Assembly (NCBI RefSeq): GCF_000332515.2
Contig: NZ_AOGZ02000014.1
Span: 556,001 to 620,000 of the forward strand
Direction: 5' to 3'
DNA from: Leptospira wolbachii serovar Codice str. CDC
GTDB lineage: Bacteria > Spirochaetota > Leptospiria > Leptospirales > Leptospiraceae
DNA: 64,000 nt
The translations under genes were made by a program, and so were the position numbers. Shown one piece after another: positions 28,463 to 38,523 of this stretch. The notes below the pieces were generated by a model. That model saw nothing but the letters and a program-made list of their open reading frames with translations. It ran no database searches and was not told the origin of the DNA. The first letter of the stretch is position 1; the number at the start of each line of letters is the position of its first letter.

Positions 28463-30001
28463 CTAACGGATCCGGTTGGCGAGAGTTTGGATGTCCTCAA
28501 TATGTTCGGCAAGAACTCTAGTATTCTCTGCCACCACTTGAACGGCATCTTCTATACTTTGTGCTGCCCGCATCACTTCCTGGTTTCCCAGTGACTGTTC
28601 ATTAGCAATCGTTTCCAGTTGAGAAGAAAGCTCTTTTAATTCTTTTTGTGATTCTACAACTCTAGCATTTAATCTTTGCAAGTCGACAAACTTCTCATTA
28701 AAATGAATGACCTTATTTTGGATATTTGTCATTTCCTTTTGTTGGTTCTGAGCTAGTTCATTTGCTTCTTTCGCCGAAGTATTTCCTTTTAGTAAATCCG
28801 ATTTTGATTTGAGAATGGTCTTTGAAATGATACTAGCGTTTGATGCTGAATTGTCTGCAAGTTTAGCAACCTCTTGGGCCACAACAGCAAACCCACGACC
28901 ATGTTCCCCTGCTCTTGCCGCTTCAATGGATGCATTAAGAGCAAGCAAATTGGTTTGGTCAGCAATCTCTTTCATAATTTGGTTTACGTCTTCTACCTTT
29001 TGAAAACTGGAACTCACTTCGCTCAAAATAGAATTTAAGTTTTCCATGGAGTTTGTCACCAAATTACTAAAGTGAGAAGATTCATTAATTTGCGAAGAAA
29101 TGGTATCAATCTCAACGCGCACTGATTTTACAATTCCCTCTAAGGTTTGGCTTTCTTCATTTAATGTTTCAATTCGATTGTATTGGTCTTTGACAAAGGA
29201 AACAGAATTCTCTGTGGATTGCGAAATCTCAGTTAAGGAAGCGGAGATTTCTTCAATGGAAGCCGCTTGGTTTTGGACAAGGCCATTCAAATCATCGGCA
29301 AATAATTTGAGGGATGCCACAGATTGGTTCAAACTTTCTCCCGTCTCCACCATGGCTTCTTTTTGTTTTTCCATTACTTTTGAATGTTCTTCTGAAGTGT
29401 TTTTTCCGCGAACAGCTTCATCACGAATGGAAGTTAAGAGTCCTACCATTTTGGCGATTGCAACGGAGGCCATCACAAGAAAAAATACTTTTACAATTTC
29501 TACAGGTAAAGAAATCGCATAAGCAAGTTTATGTGTATCATTTCGATCCACATATTCCATACCCGCAATCCCAGAAAGAACTAAGGAACCAATTTGTACA
29601 AAAACAAGCATTCCTCCCAAAACATAGGTTTGGCGGGAGGAAAAGAGAAACCCAGAATAAAGTAAAATAAAAAAGGAGATGATATAGTTTACTCCATCCT
29701 TTAAGGCAGAAGAAGCAATATCCAGATCAATGATGCTTTGTCCCCAAGTATTAGAACCGATGAGAATGATATCTATAAAAACAAACCAAAAAGCATGCGG
29801 GTCTTTCCCTTTTTTTAAAAGGATAAATTGTGTAAGTGCTACCATTCCATAAAAGAAAGTGGTGAAGAGCATCATAATGAGTTGGTCTTTATGGAGAGAA
29901 CCCAAACTCCCGAGAATTCCTAAAATAAAAATCACAAGAAGTGTAGAACGGATAGAATTGATGGTCTTTGTGGCCTTCAGGTAGTAGGGATCCAATTGCA
30001 T
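28463..30001 (-). CDS. Methyl-accepting chemotaxis protein
   Basis: A 512-aa receptor with about six hydrophobic segments in residues 15-190 and no obvious periplasmic ligand domain or HAMP. The signalling hairpin tip is [21 protein letters not shown] near residue 345. The C-terminal half is coiled coil. It would pass membrane or cytoplasmic cues to CheA. It is divergent from the zinc-type GTPase, and the shared upstream region holds two Zur-like boxes, so zinc control of this receptor is possible but unproven. Confidence 0.92.
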   Translation of the reverse strand: MQLDPYYLKATKTINSIRSTLLVIFILGILGSLGSLHKDQLIMMLFTTFFYGMVALTQFILLKKGKDPHAFWFVFIDIILIGSNTWGQSIIDLDIASSALKDGVNYIISFFILLYSGFLFSSRQTYVLGGMLVFVQIGSLVLSGIAGMEYVDRNDTHKLAYAISLPVEIVKVFFLVMASVAIAKMVGLLTSIRDEAVRGKNTSEEHSKVMEKQKEAMVETGESLNQSVASLKLFADDLNGLVQNQAASIEEISASLTEISQSTENSVSFVKDQYNRIETLNEESQTLEGIVKSVRVEIDTISSQINESSHFSNLVTNSMENLNSILSEVSSSFQKVEDVNQIMKEIADQTNLLALNASIEAARAGEHGRGFAVVAQEVAKLADNSASNASIISKTILKSKSDLLKGNTSAKEANELAQNQQKEMTNIQNKVIHFNEKFVDLQRLNARVVESQKELKELSSQLETIANEQSLGNQEVMRAAQSIEDAVQVVAENTRVLAEHIEDIQTLANRIR

Positions 30002-30085
30002 ATCGAAAGAATTTGAACTTAGTTCATAGAATGCAAGGATTTCCTCATCTTTTTGGGGTAAAGTCCTAGTTTAAACCCAGCCAGC

Positions 30086-30106
30086 AAATGCAACAAAATT
30101 GCGTTT
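30086..30106 (+). promoter_or_regulatory. Zur-like operator, distal copy, before the GTPase
   Basis: AAATGCAA, a 5-bp spacer and TTGCGTTT match as an inverted repeat in 7 of 8 positions. The site has the same geometry as the copy before the zinc operon. Its centre is 50 bp from the proximal copy, near five helical turns. Confidence 0.65.
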
Positions 30107-30136
30107 AATTATTGACAGGATTTCTCTCCCGAAACA

Positions 30137-30155
30137 AATGCAACTATATTGCATT
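30137..30155 (+). promoter_or_regulatory. Zur-like operator, proximal copy, before the GTPase
   Basis: AATGCAA, spacer CTATA and TTGCATT form a perfect 7-bp inverted repeat that ends just before the AAGGA ribosome-binding site of the GTPase gene. A repressor here would block transcription or initiation. It shares the 5-bp spacer and TGCAA core with the other two sites. Confidence 0.7.
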
Positions 30156-30166
30156 AAGGAAATCCT

Positions 30167-31354
30167 ATGACAGAAAAAATACCTGTGACCGTGCTCTCTG
30201 GTTTTTTAGGAGCCGGGAAAACTACCCTCTTAAACCACATCCTTTCCAACAGAGAAGGATTACGCGTGGCCGTCATCGTAAACGATATGAGCGAAATCAA
30301 TATCGATGCGCGGCTTGTTGCTTCCGGCGGCAGCTTAAGTCGTACCAATGAAAAATTAGTAGAAATGTCGAATGGTTGCATTTGTTGCACACTTCGCGAA
30401 GACCTACTCATTGAGATCACCAAACTTGCCAAAGATGGAAAGTATGATTCCATCCTTATTGAATCCACTGGAATTTCCGAACCTCTACCCATCGCTGAGA
30501 CATTTACCTTTGCTGACGAATCGGGTGTGAGTTTGTCTGATCTTGTCCGATTGGATTCTATGATTACGGTTGTGGATGCCGTAAATTTTTTAAAAGACTT
30601 TCAAAGCCTAGACTCTCTAAGCGAACGGGAATTAGGTGCCGGAGAGGAAGATGAAAGGGACATTGTGGACTTACTTGTGGACCAAGTTGAGTTTAGCGAT
30701 ACCATCATAGTAAACAAAATCAGTCTGTTGTCAGAAGAAAAAAAGAATCGTCTCCTGACCATTTTACGATCCTTAAATGCAGAGGCTGAGATCATCACAA
30801 CAGATTACAGCAAAGTTCCTTTGGCAAAAGTTTTAAATACGGGTCGGTTTGATTTTGATAAAGCAAGCCAGTCTCCTTTATGGCTAAAGGAACTCCGCGG
30901 AGAACATACACCCGAAACAGAAGAATATGGAATCAAAAGTTTTGTGTATGGAAACAGACGCCCCATGCATCCAGAAAGATTTTATCAGTGGTTACATTCT
31001 GAAAAACCCGGTGTGGTTCGAGCTAAAGGGTTTGTTTGGCTTGCAAGTAAAATGGACTGGGTTCTACTCTACTCCCAAGCCGGGAACTTATCATCCTATA
31101 AACCAGAAGGGTATTGGTGGGCAAGCATTCCTGATGAGGACATTCCGGATGATCCCGATGTGTTAGAAAATCTGCAAGCCCATTGGTTGGAACCCTGGGG
31201 AGACAGACGCCAAGAGATTGTTCTCATTGGAAGAGATATGGATGAGAAAAAAATCCGAGCCTCTCTCGACAAATGCCTGCTAAATGATAATGAATACAAA
31301 GCTGGGCCGGAAGGTTGGGCATCTCTCGAAGATCCATTTCCTGATTGGGAATGA
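30167..31354 (+). CDS. COG0523 family zinc-type GTPase (metallochaperone)
   Basis: GTPase of the CobW/COG0523 group, whose Zur-regulated members deliver zinc to client enzymes in zinc shortage. The P-loop is [11 protein letters not shown] (residues 12-22), the metal-binding CxCC motif is GCICC (residues 70-74), and the switch and Walker B region is ESTGISEP. The G4-like motif is IIVNKISLL. The C-terminal CobW-C domain contains KGFVWLAS and [11 protein letters not shown], as in the ZigA-like subgroup. Two Zur-like palindromes lie directly upstream. The length (395 aa) is typical. Confidence 0.9.
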   Translation: MTEKIPVTVLSGFLGAGKTTLLNHILSNREGLRVAVIVNDMSEINIDARLVASGGSLSRTNEKLVEMSNGCICCTLREDLLIEITKLAKDGKYDSILIESTGISEPLPIAETFTFADESGVSLSDLVRLDSMITVVDAVNFLKDFQSLDSLSERELGAGEEDERDIVDLLVDQVEFSDTIIVNKISLLSEEKKNRLLTILRSLNAEAEIITTDYSKVPLAKVLNTGRFDFDKASQSPLWLKELRGEHTPETEEYGIKSFVYGNRRPMHPERFYQWLHSEKPGVVRAKGFVWLASKMDWVLLYSQAGNLSSYKPEGYWWASIPDEDIPDDPDVLENLQAHWLEPWGDRRQEIVLIGRDMDEKKIRASLDKCLLNDNEYKAGPEGWASLEDPFPDWE

Positions 31355-31361
31355 GTATAAG

Positions 31362-31880
31362 TTAAGCGACCGCTGCTTTTAATGCAGCGATGTCAATTTT
31401 ACGCATCTTCAGCATTGCTTCTTGGGCTCGTTCTGCCTTTTCTGGGTCTGGATGCGAAATCAGTTGCAAAAGGATTTTTGGTGTGACCTGCCACCACATA
31501 CCAAATTTGTCCTGTAGCCAACCGCACATACTTTCTTTACCACCGTCAGCAAGAAGACCATTCCAGTAATAATCGACTTCCTTTTGTGTCTCAACGCTAA
31601 TCATAAAAGAGACACCCCAACTGAATTGAAACCCAGGTCCTCCATTAAAGGCAAAAAACTTTTGCCCATTCAAAATGAATTCCGCCTGTGTGGGATTCAC
31701 GACTAGAAATTTAGATTTTTTGAAAATGGATTTATAGAATTTGGCAACTTCTTCGATGTTCGCATTGAACATCAGAAAGGGAGTGATGCTTTGAGTAGGC
31801 GAACCAATATATTCCACTTTTTTCACACCAGGATTTGGCTTTTTCGAACTAGATTTCTTTTTTGCAACGGCCATGGTCAT
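31362..31880 (-). CDS. VOC/PhnB-like protein
   Basis: A 172-aa protein with an N-terminal Lys/Ser-rich stretch (KKKSSSKKPNPGVKK), followed by a glyoxalase-like fold of the PhnB/3-demethylubiquinone methyltransferase-like group: ITPFLMFNANIEEVAKFYKS, then FAFNGGPGFQFS and CGWLQDKFGMWWQV. The catalytic role of this group is generally unknown. The start could be three codons later (31874 or nearby). It is convergent with the GTPase gene, 7 bp apart. Confidence 0.85.
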   Translation of the reverse strand: MTMAVAKKKSSSKKPNPGVKKVEYIGSPTQSITPFLMFNANIEEVAKFYKSIFKKSKFLVVNPTQAEFILNGQKFFAFNGGPGFQFSWGVSFMISVETQKEVDYYWNGLLADGGKESMCGWLQDKFGMWWQVTPKILLQLISHPDPEKAERAQEAMLKMRKIDIAALKAAVA

Positions 31881-32034
31881 CTCCCTTTTTTCGAACTGAT
31901 TTTACGGTGTCCACTCAACTGACTCAAGACAAGAATAAGTTTTTTCCTTAAGTCAGTTTTTCGTAATGAAGAGTAATTTCCCGATAGAAATCATATATCT
32001 TTTGTTGCATAAAGATACAGCTGCAAAGTATAAT

Positions 32035-32508
32035 TTAGTTTGGTAGATAGGGACCACCCGTCTCCCCCCATCCCCATTGGGGCATAGGTTCGTTTGTATC
32101 CATGGGATTGTCGATAAGCTGTGAATTAATGACGGCAAGCCTTGTCCCCCATTCTACGTATCCAACAAATGCAGAACGAAACTCAGGATCACTTTTGAGA
32201 CCAACTTCATCAGCAGTTTGTAAAAGTAGATGAACCCAACGTTGCCTCATCTCTTCCGTTAACATTTTGCCAATGTGTTTTCCGATCATAAGAGAATGGC
32301 TTCCCCCATCATTAGAAGTATAAAATGGACCGCCTCCAAAAACCTCTGCGACAAAATGCGATACATGTTGGATATGTTCCGGTGACATATTTCCGAACAC
32401 ATTCCCGAGTAATTCGTCTTTCAAAACTTTGTCATAAAACTGAGTGAACAAAACATCAAAAGTTTTTATATCGCCTGCCCATTCGTATAACGTTGGTATT
32501 TTTTTCAT
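32035..32508 (-). CDS. Truncated haemoglobin (group II-like)
   Basis: A 157-aa haem protein of the 2-on-2 globin family (COG2346). Supporting features are LFTQFYDKVLKDELL near the N-terminus, the FVAEVFGGGPFY segment, and HSLMIGKHIG, where the second His fits the proximal haem ligand, followed by RQRWVHLL. Such globins handle O2, NO or peroxide. The C-terminal tail (PMPQWGWGETGGPYLPN) is rich in Trp and Pro and is slightly unusual. It stands alone on the minus strand. Confidence 0.87.
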   Translation of the reverse strand: MKKIPTLYEWAGDIKTFDVLFTQFYDKVLKDELLGNVFGNMSPEHIQHVSHFVAEVFGGGPFYTSNDGGSHSLMIGKHIGKMLTEEMRQRWVHLLLQTADEVGLKSDPEFRSAFVGYVEWGTRLAVINSQLIDNPMDTNEPMPQWGWGETGGPYLPN

Positions 32509-32595
32509 AAATTCCCTTTTTACAGATATTTATCATTCAATGTATTCTATTTTTCGAAACGAATTTCTAAATAATAATTCTAAATTAGCAATAGC

Positions 32596-33414
32596 TTATG
32601 AATTCGTCTGTTTCTGGGCCTTCGATAAATTTTCAAAACCTGTGAATCCTAGGACGAAAACTGCAAAAACAACCAACAAGAAACCAGTAATGTTCATAAT
32701 GTTTGTGTCGATAGAGTCAGAAGTAAATACGATATCGATGGTTCCGTGAAAGAGAGCCACCATTAAGATACTTCCGCGTGAAGAATTATAAAGCCAGGTC
32801 AAAAGAATGGCACCGGTAAACAAGGACATAAACCATCCTATGATTCCAAATAACTCCATTGCCATAAAACCAGGTCTATACAAAAAAAGCGGAGCATGCC
32901 ACAAAGCCCATAAAAAGGTAAGGATCACAGTTGAATAAAATGCATTCCAATTTTTTTGTAACTTCGGTAAGGCGTATCCCCTCCATCCGGTTTCTTCCCC
33001 AAATCCATAGACAATGGTATTGTATAAAAAGAAGGAAACAAAACCAAACTGAGGGAACTCGCTACTCATTCCTAATCCATCGAAACTAAACTTTGAGTTC
33101 ATAAAATAATTGATGATGGTTGCTAATAAAAGAAGTAGGAAGGGACTAAAAACCGCTATCAAATACCAAAACCAATGCACCTTCCACTGAAACATTCGTA
33201 AAAGTAAATTTTTTACACCAACATTTCCATGTTCTAGTTTGTTTAAAATAAACGCAGCAGACAAGGGCCCAAATGCTCCCCATGCATGATGAAAAGGCAA
33301 TACAGGTAAAAAATGAATCCCAAACTTTGGCAAATACAAAGGAAGCCAAATGGTCCAAGAGACCAGATATGCTAAACAAAAGTATAACACTAACGATCTA
33401 TAATATTCCTTCAT
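32596..33414 (-). CDS. CPBP family intramembrane glutamic protease
   Basis: A polytopic membrane protein of 272 aa with about eight helices. The family motifs are complete: EETGWRGYALP (EExxxR), FLWALWHAPLF (FxxxH) and a third region ALFHGTIDIVF. Members of the CPBP/Rce1 group cleave within the membrane or act in bacteriocin self-immunity; the substrate here is unknown. The gene is isolated between the globin and the HEAT-repeat lipoprotein genes. Confidence 0.9.
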   Translation of the reverse strand: MKEYYRSLVLYFCLAYLVSWTIWLPLYLPKFGIHFLPVLPFHHAWGAFGPLSAAFILNKLEHGNVGVKNLLLRMFQWKVHWFWYLIAVFSPFLLLLLATIINYFMNSKFSFDGLGMSSEFPQFGFVSFFLYNTIVYGFGEETGWRGYALPKLQKNWNAFYSTVILTFLWALWHAPLFLYRPGFMAMELFGIIGWFMSLFTGAILLTWLYNSSRGSILMVALFHGTIDIVFTSDSIDTNIMNITGFLLVVFAVFVLGFTGFENLSKAQKQTNS

Positions 33415-33453
33415 GCGATCCTAATTGTTACAAAACAAAACCATTCCTAAAAA

Positions 33454-35019
33454 TTATAATTTTCCCTTCGCCCAATGATTCCAATCCTTTGCTGTACGAA
33501 ACTTTTGCCCTGTTACAGCGGTTAATGCATAGTAGCTAAGTTTACGTTTTTCGGAATCATCTCCGTTAGCAAATGTCAATAAAAGAGGAATGGATTTTTT
33601 ATCTTTGCGTTTGGCAATTTCTTCCATAGCGGGCCGGTATACGTCCGCATCCTTAGACTTTGTTGCTTCTTCGATGATGAGGCGGGCTTCTTCTGTGGGA
33701 ATCAAAGCCACTGTGGATAGAATTTGCGGAGCCATTTTGGGTCTTTCGGAAAGTAGTTCTTTTAGTTTAGGCAAACTCGATGGATCCGCAATCGAACCAA
33801 GGGCTTCCAAAGCATAAACCATAAGTTTTGCATCTCCCATGTCCAAAGCCTTGATCAAATCAGGAACGGCTTCTTTGGCACCAAGAATTCCGAGGGCCCA
33901 AGCAGAACCATAAGGTCCCTCTTTCGCACCTGACAATAAAACCTTTCTAAGTACGGGAACTGAAGTTTTATCACCAATCCAACCGAGAGCTTCTGCAAAA
34001 CTATCTCGTTCTGGAGTGGATTCTTTTTCTAATAACTCTTCAATGCGAAGTCTTGCTTCTTTAAACCTTTGGCGGCCAACAATCTTTGCGGCACTCCCCC
34101 AGTTTTTTGTATCCTTTCCATTTAACAACCCGAAGGCTAACTCTGCCGCTTCTTTGGATGGAATCGAACAGAGGACATCTGTAACATAGAGTTTGGTTTC
34201 TGGGTCATTTGACTGTAAGGCTTGGAATACTTTGGGAACAACTGATGGATTCCCAATTTCAATCAGAGCCATCGATGCATTTTCTTTTCCTTTACTGTAA
34301 GGAAGGTTTAGTGCTTTCACAAGTACATCATTTGCCTTTTTTGCTTTGATTCTTCCAAGAGCAAGGTATGCCGCTGCAAGGGTTGGAGATTCGTCTTGTG
34401 TTTGAGTGAGTCGGAGTAAATAAGATTCAGACGCCGAAATTTTTAGTTTTCCAAGTGCCATGGCGTAGGTTTTGTCTTTTTCCCGATCTTTATTTTTCGA
34501 TGCTAAATTTAAAATTTGAGAACCGACTGCGTTGGCACCAATTTGTACCAAGGCATCCACAACTTGTAAGCGAAGGGTTGCATTTGCATCATCTAACAAA
34601 GGATAAATTCGGTTTCCCACTGATGGATCTTTCAAACGAGTCAGCGCATCCAAATAAACATCCTTTGGATTTTCGGTATCGGACCACATCAAATTGGCAA
34701 TTGCCGTAGCAGACGATTTGTCCTTTAGGTCTCCAAGCGCAATGGCAGCACCTGCTCGAACCCCAGGTTCCTTATCAGATAAAAGTTTTTTTAATTTAGG
34801 TATGGCTGATCTTTCTTCCCGACTCCCCAACTGTACTGCCGCTTGGGAGCGAGTAAAGGAATCAGTAGAATTCAGGTTTTCCAACAGTTCTTTTGTGGTT
34901 TGTTCTTCTGACACAATTTCCTCTGTGGAACCTGAATCTTCCTTCGGGGGAACGGGATCACAATTTAAAATGAGAGTAAGGGCGAAAAAAAAAGGAACCA
35001 AAAACAAATACTTTTGCAT
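33454..35019 (-). CDS. HEAT-repeat lipoprotein
   Basis: A 521-aa lipoprotein; the ATG at 35019 is chosen over a TTG three codons upstream. The lipobox Cys lies in LTLILNCDP. The mature protein is a run of HEAT/PBS-like helical repeats (AIPKLKKLLSDKEPGVRAGA, PVLRKVLLSGAKEGPYGSA, SLPKLKELLSERPK), about a dozen in all, forming a solenoid that normally binds protein partners. The di-heme oxidoreductase gene lies about 100 bp upstream on the same strand. Confidence 0.85.
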   Translation of the reverse strand: MQKYLFLVPFFFALTLILNCDPVPPKEDSGSTEEIVSEEQTTKELLENLNSTDSFTRSQAAVQLGSREERSAIPKLKKLLSDKEPGVRAGAAIALGDLKDKSSATAIANLMWSDTENPKDVYLDALTRLKDPSVGNRIYPLLDDANATLRLQVVDALVQIGANAVGSQILNLASKNKDREKDKTYAMALGKLKISASESYLLRLTQTQDESPTLAAAYLALGRIKAKKANDVLVKALNLPYSKGKENASMALIEIGNPSVVPKVFQALQSNDPETKLYVTDVLCSIPSKEAAELAFGLLNGKDTKNWGSAAKIVGRQRFKEARLRIEELLEKESTPERDSFAEALGWIGDKTSVPVLRKVLLSGAKEGPYGSAWALGILGAKEAVPDLIKALDMGDAKLMVYALEALGSIADPSSLPKLKELLSERPKMAPQILSTVALIPTEEARLIIEEATKSKDADVYRPAMEEIAKRKDKKSIPLLLTFANGDDSEKRKLSYYALTAVTGQKFRTAKDWNHWAKGKL

Positions 35020-35126
35020 GCCAGACAAATTTATAAATTTAAAAATCTGCCTACAAGTTTTAATTCAAAAGAATCGATCGATTTTTTTTCTCTCGATTCC
35101 GCCCATATATTTTTTAATATAGATCC

Positions 35127-36635
35127 TTACAAAGATTGTAAAAAACGAACGAGACTATTTCTTTCGGATTCACTTAAAGCAAGAAAATAGTTTTTACTTT
35201 TCTCTGCTTCTCCCCCATGCCAAAGGATCGCTTCTTCCAGTGTCCTCGCTCTTCCATCGTGCAAATACCTGGCCTTCACATTGACAGTTTCCAATAATCC
35301 AATTCCCCAAAGTGGGGCAGTCCTCCATTCGCTTTCCGTGGCCAATCCATCTCCCTTTCCATCCGACAAACCTTCTCCCATATCGTGCAAAAGTAAATCG
35401 GTGTAAGGGCGAATCGTCTGATTAGAAAGTTGGGTATAGGCTGCATTATTAGAGGTTACCATTTTTTGCGTATGACATTTGTTACACCCGGCAAAGAAAA
35501 ATTGTTTTTTTCCTGCCAAAATTCCTTCCACTTTTGCGTTCCGCCGAACTGGTACGGCAACCAGTTGCATATACTTTGTAATGGCCACGATTTTCTCTTC
35601 CGAAACTTCCGGGTTACCACCACCTACTGCATTGGAACATGCCGTCTGATTTGCACTGCAGTTTTCGTTAAAAAACATAGGGCTAGAAATCCCAATGTCA
35701 CCCGAAAAAGCGGCAGAGTTCTGACGTTTGAGATTTGGTGCATTTGCCTTCCAACCAAATCGACCCATCAACTTTCCACTTCCAGAGAGATCAAAAATAG
35801 AATTGGCTCTACCAGAGATTCCATCTCCATCTAAATCACCTGGATCAGCAAAAGAGAGGATTTGATCCTCCGAAACTGCTTCCAATAACCCAAGTCCAAT
35901 GACTTGTTGTGTGATTCTAATCGATGTTTTGTGATCAGATGCAAAGGCACCATAACCAAGTGCGCTAAATACTAATTTCGGTTTTCGAAGTGAATAAGGT
36001 AAACCATCGTTAAAATTACCAGCGATAATATCATATTCTATATGTACATTTCCCTCAGCAGTAACACCAGCAATAGAATTCGGTTGAAATTGTGTTCCAT
36101 AAACAGGTTCTGGATCATTCCCCTTACTACCAACACCTAATCGAACCAAGGTGGAAACCAATCGATCTCCATCATCTTCCAATACTCTTCCATTTCCCGC
36201 ATGACATCCTAAACAAGAGTTGGTATGAAAAAAAGGACCAAGCCCATCGCGGTCAGGCAAAGTGGACGACTGGCCTGGTGCCCATGGAACTTCAAAAACC
36301 GCTTGTCCCACTGTGAAATCCGAAATGGTTGTTAAAGGAGAATTTTTTCCAAACTGAAGAAAGGCACGTGCATCAGTTACAAAACTAGTCATTGCCTTTC
36401 CGCCAGAAAGTTCCTCTCCTTCTTCGTATTCCCAAGGGAATCGTTCTGATTGATGCAACCCAAGTAAGGCAAAACATGAACCATCATCACAAAGTTTTTT
36501 CTCTTTCGGACACTCTAAAGCTGAAGTTATGTTTCCAACTTCGGGAAAAGTAAACCCAGTAGAACAAACGTTTGTTTCCACGAATGCACATCCATACATG
36601 GAAAAAACGAAAACTAACAAAAAAATATTTCTCAT
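35127..36635 (-). CDS. Di-heme oxidoreductase-like lipoprotein (copy 1)
   Basis: A 502-aa exported c-type cytochrome of the di-heme oxidoreductase/COG3488 group. The lipobox is MYGCAF. Haem-binding CxxCH motifs are CLGCH at residues 141-145 and CNKCH about residue 385. The conserved segments LDGDGISGRANSIFDL, GRFGWKANAPN, and DLLHDMGEGLSDG plus LHDGRARTLEEAILWHGGEA are shared with the paralogue at 42.2 kb. It follows the RCC1 lipoprotein gene by 26 bp. Its link to iron handling is inference from the paralogue's operon. Confidence 0.9.
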   Translation of the reverse strand: MRNIFLLVFVFSMYGCAFVETNVCSTGFTFPEVGNITSALECPKEKKLCDDGSCFALLGLHQSERFPWEYEEGEELSGGKAMTSFVTDARAFLQFGKNSPLTTISDFTVGQAVFEVPWAPGQSSTLPDRDGLGPFFHTNSCLGCHAGNGRVLEDDGDRLVSTLVRLGVGSKGNDPEPVYGTQFQPNSIAGVTAEGNVHIEYDIIAGNFNDGLPYSLRKPKLVFSALGYGAFASDHKTSIRITQQVIGLGLLEAVSEDQILSFADPGDLDGDGISGRANSIFDLSGSGKLMGRFGWKANAPNLKRQNSAAFSGDIGISSPMFFNENCSANQTACSNAVGGGNPEVSEEKIVAITKYMQLVAVPVRRNAKVEGILAGKKQFFFAGCNKCHTQKMVTSNNAAYTQLSNQTIRPYTDLLLHDMGEGLSDGKGDGLATESEWRTAPLWGIGLLETVNVKARYLHDGRARTLEEAILWHGGEAEKSKNYFLALSESERNSLVRFLQSL

Positions 36636-36661
36636 CTAAATGAATTAAACCAATATAAATA

Positions 36662-38491
36662 CTACTTAGGAATCGTGAGGAAAATTGGTGTTGTTGCCGC
36701 CCAAGTTTCTTGGAGATCCGATCGGCCAACAGAACCTTTGAAGTTCCAACCCCATCCATACAATGATCCTGATTTGAGAATGGCAAAATTATGCAATGCC
36801 CCACACCCGAAGTATTGGATATCTTTAACACCCACAACAATGTCTCCTGGTGTATAAAGTTTTGCAGGGGTAGTAAGACCAGTTCCTAAATTTCCGCTGG
36901 CGTTGGCTCCCCAACCTTTCACAGTCCCATCACTTAAGATGGCAAAACTTTGAGTACCATTGGCCCAAACAGAAACTACATTATAAAGGCCAGTCACCAA
37001 TGTCGGCGTTGCCACAGGGCTTGGTGAACCACTGCCACCAGTCCCTAACTGACCACTGGCAGCTAGACCCCAAGAGTAAACAGTACCGTCACTTTTTAAG
37101 GCGAGTATATGGTCTCTTCCGTTTGCAATATGGATGATTCCTGAGAGTGATAAAACTTTTTTAGGAGTCGAGTTAACTTCTGAGGCTGTTCCCAAAGTTC
37201 CATCCCCCAAGTTTCCATATTGGTCTCTACCCCAAACATAAACATCACCTGACTTAGTTAAGGCGGCAGTATGTTCTGATCCTGCAATGACTTGAATGAT
37301 GTCGGTAGGAAGCCCCGTCACAGTTACAGGATTTGCAGAATAAGTTCCTGCTCCCCCAGTTCCATTTCCCAATTGGCCAACAGAGTTAGAACCAAAGGTA
37401 ACAACAGTTCCATCTGATTTTAAAACCACAGCATGATCATAACCATAAGTTCCCATTACAGCACCACTAATTCCAGGAACTTTACGAGGAGGGTTTCTTG
37501 GTCCGGCATCAGAAGTAGAAGCCTGTAAATCCCCTGTATTTCCCATACCTAATTGGCCACTGCTATTAGCTCCCCAAGTCCAAACGCTTCCATCATCTGT
37601 GATTGCTAGGGAGTTGTTTTGGTTAAACCCGATCGAGGATACATTGGAGATCGTTGATAACTTGGTAATTGTAGGATTCGTAAGGTCTCCGGTGGATGTT
37701 CCAGAACCCAATTGGCCATAATTATTTCTACCCCAAGTATAAAGACTTCCATTCACCACATAACCAGAGTGAGATCCTCCAGCAGTAATCCGATTTCCAA
37801 AATAAGTGAGGATGGTTTTCTTTGCAGAAACTCCCGATTCATTTTTGCAATGGATTTGGATTTTATTGGCACCTAATAATGGTTTTATAGAAATCGATGG
37901 ATTGGATTCGCCTTTATTTACTTGGAAATTTTGTTTCTCCATTTTGTTTTGCAAAACCTGACAAGTTAAAGAATCCGTTGTTTTGACATTTACAGCCAAA
38001 TCATAAGTTTTAATAATACTTCCATCTTTTGGTGAGAGAATTTCAAACTTTGACCCAACATCTCGTTGGTTCGCCAGCGAAACAAGAAAGATCGTATCTG
38101 TTAGGTGAGAGATATCCTCAATGGAAGGTTCCAAATTTTCCGAAGAGGCAATTTTAAATGTTCCAAGCAACTTACCAGTGTTATCCTTCACAGAAATATC
38201 AAAAGTACCATTTCCGAGAGGGAGTTGCCAAGTTCCCGTTTCCGTAGTTGTAGCAAGAGCTTTCGAGGAAGCACTTTTGAAACTGGCTGCCACCTCCAGC
38301 TCCAAACTGGCATTTGGAATAGGATTACCTGCCCCATCCGTAAGTGTTCCCGATAGGTTTGAGGAATTTTGGACAAACCCTAGGAGAGCAAGTCCACTGG
38401 TGTCTTCCGACTTTGGTTTACAAAGAGAAAGAAAGCCGAATACGGTCACGATGAGTAGGAATGTTTTGAGGATTTTTCTGTTTCTGTTCAT
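36662..38491 (-). CDS. RCC1-repeat propeller lipoprotein
   Basis: A 609-aa lipoprotein; the ATG at 38491 gives the signal MNRNRKILKTF with lipobox Cys in LSLCKP, whereas a start at 38521 would add a charged leader. Residues about 40-130 resemble a carboxypeptidase-regulatory-like beta sandwich. The C-terminal 370 residues hold seven RCC1-type blades, each with a W/F-G-x-N-x-x-G-x-L-G core (for example TWGRNNYGQLG, TWGANSSGQLG, TFGSNSVGQLG). Propellers like this bind proteins or ligands. A Fur-like site lies 33 bp upstream. Confidence 0.87.
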   Translation of the reverse strand: MNRNRKILKTFLLIVTVFGFLSLCKPKSEDTSGLALLGFVQNSSNLSGTLTDGAGNPIPNASLELEVAASFKSASSKALATTTETGTWQLPLGNGTFDISVKDNTGKLLGTFKIASSENLEPSIEDISHLTDTIFLVSLANQRDVGSKFEILSPKDGSIIKTYDLAVNVKTTDSLTCQVLQNKMEKQNFQVNKGESNPSISIKPLLGANKIQIHCKNESGVSAKKTILTYFGNRITAGGSHSGYVVNGSLYTWGRNNYGQLGSGTSTGDLTNPTITKLSTISNVSSIGFNQNNSLAITDDGSVWTWGANSSGQLGMGNTGDLQASTSDAGPRNPPRKVPGISGAVMGTYGYDHAVVLKSDGTVVTFGSNSVGQLGNGTGGAGTYSANPVTVTGLPTDIIQVIAGSEHTAALTKSGDVYVWGRDQYGNLGDGTLGTASEVNSTPKKVLSLSGIIHIANGRDHILALKSDGTVYSWGLAASGQLGTGGSGSPSPVATPTLVTGLYNVVSVWANGTQSFAILSDGTVKGWGANASGNLGTGLTTPAKLYTPGDIVVGVKDIQYFGCGALHNFAILKSGSLYGWGWNFKGSVGRSDLQETWAATTPIFLTIPK

Positions 38492-38523
38492 GGATTTTCT
38501 TCTTATTCGAGTCAGACCCATAG

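Noticed and set aside
30112..30117. TTGACA as the -35 box of the GTPase promoter.
   Set aside because: No good -10 box lies 16-18 bp downstream (the TATATT at 30145 is too far), so the promoter cannot be fixed from this word.
35072..35083. Perfect 12-bp palindrome AATCGATCGATT before the HEAT lipoprotein gene.
   Set aside because: It is a simple repeat of GATC/CGAT, likely by chance in AT-rich DNA, and has no second copy near a related gene.
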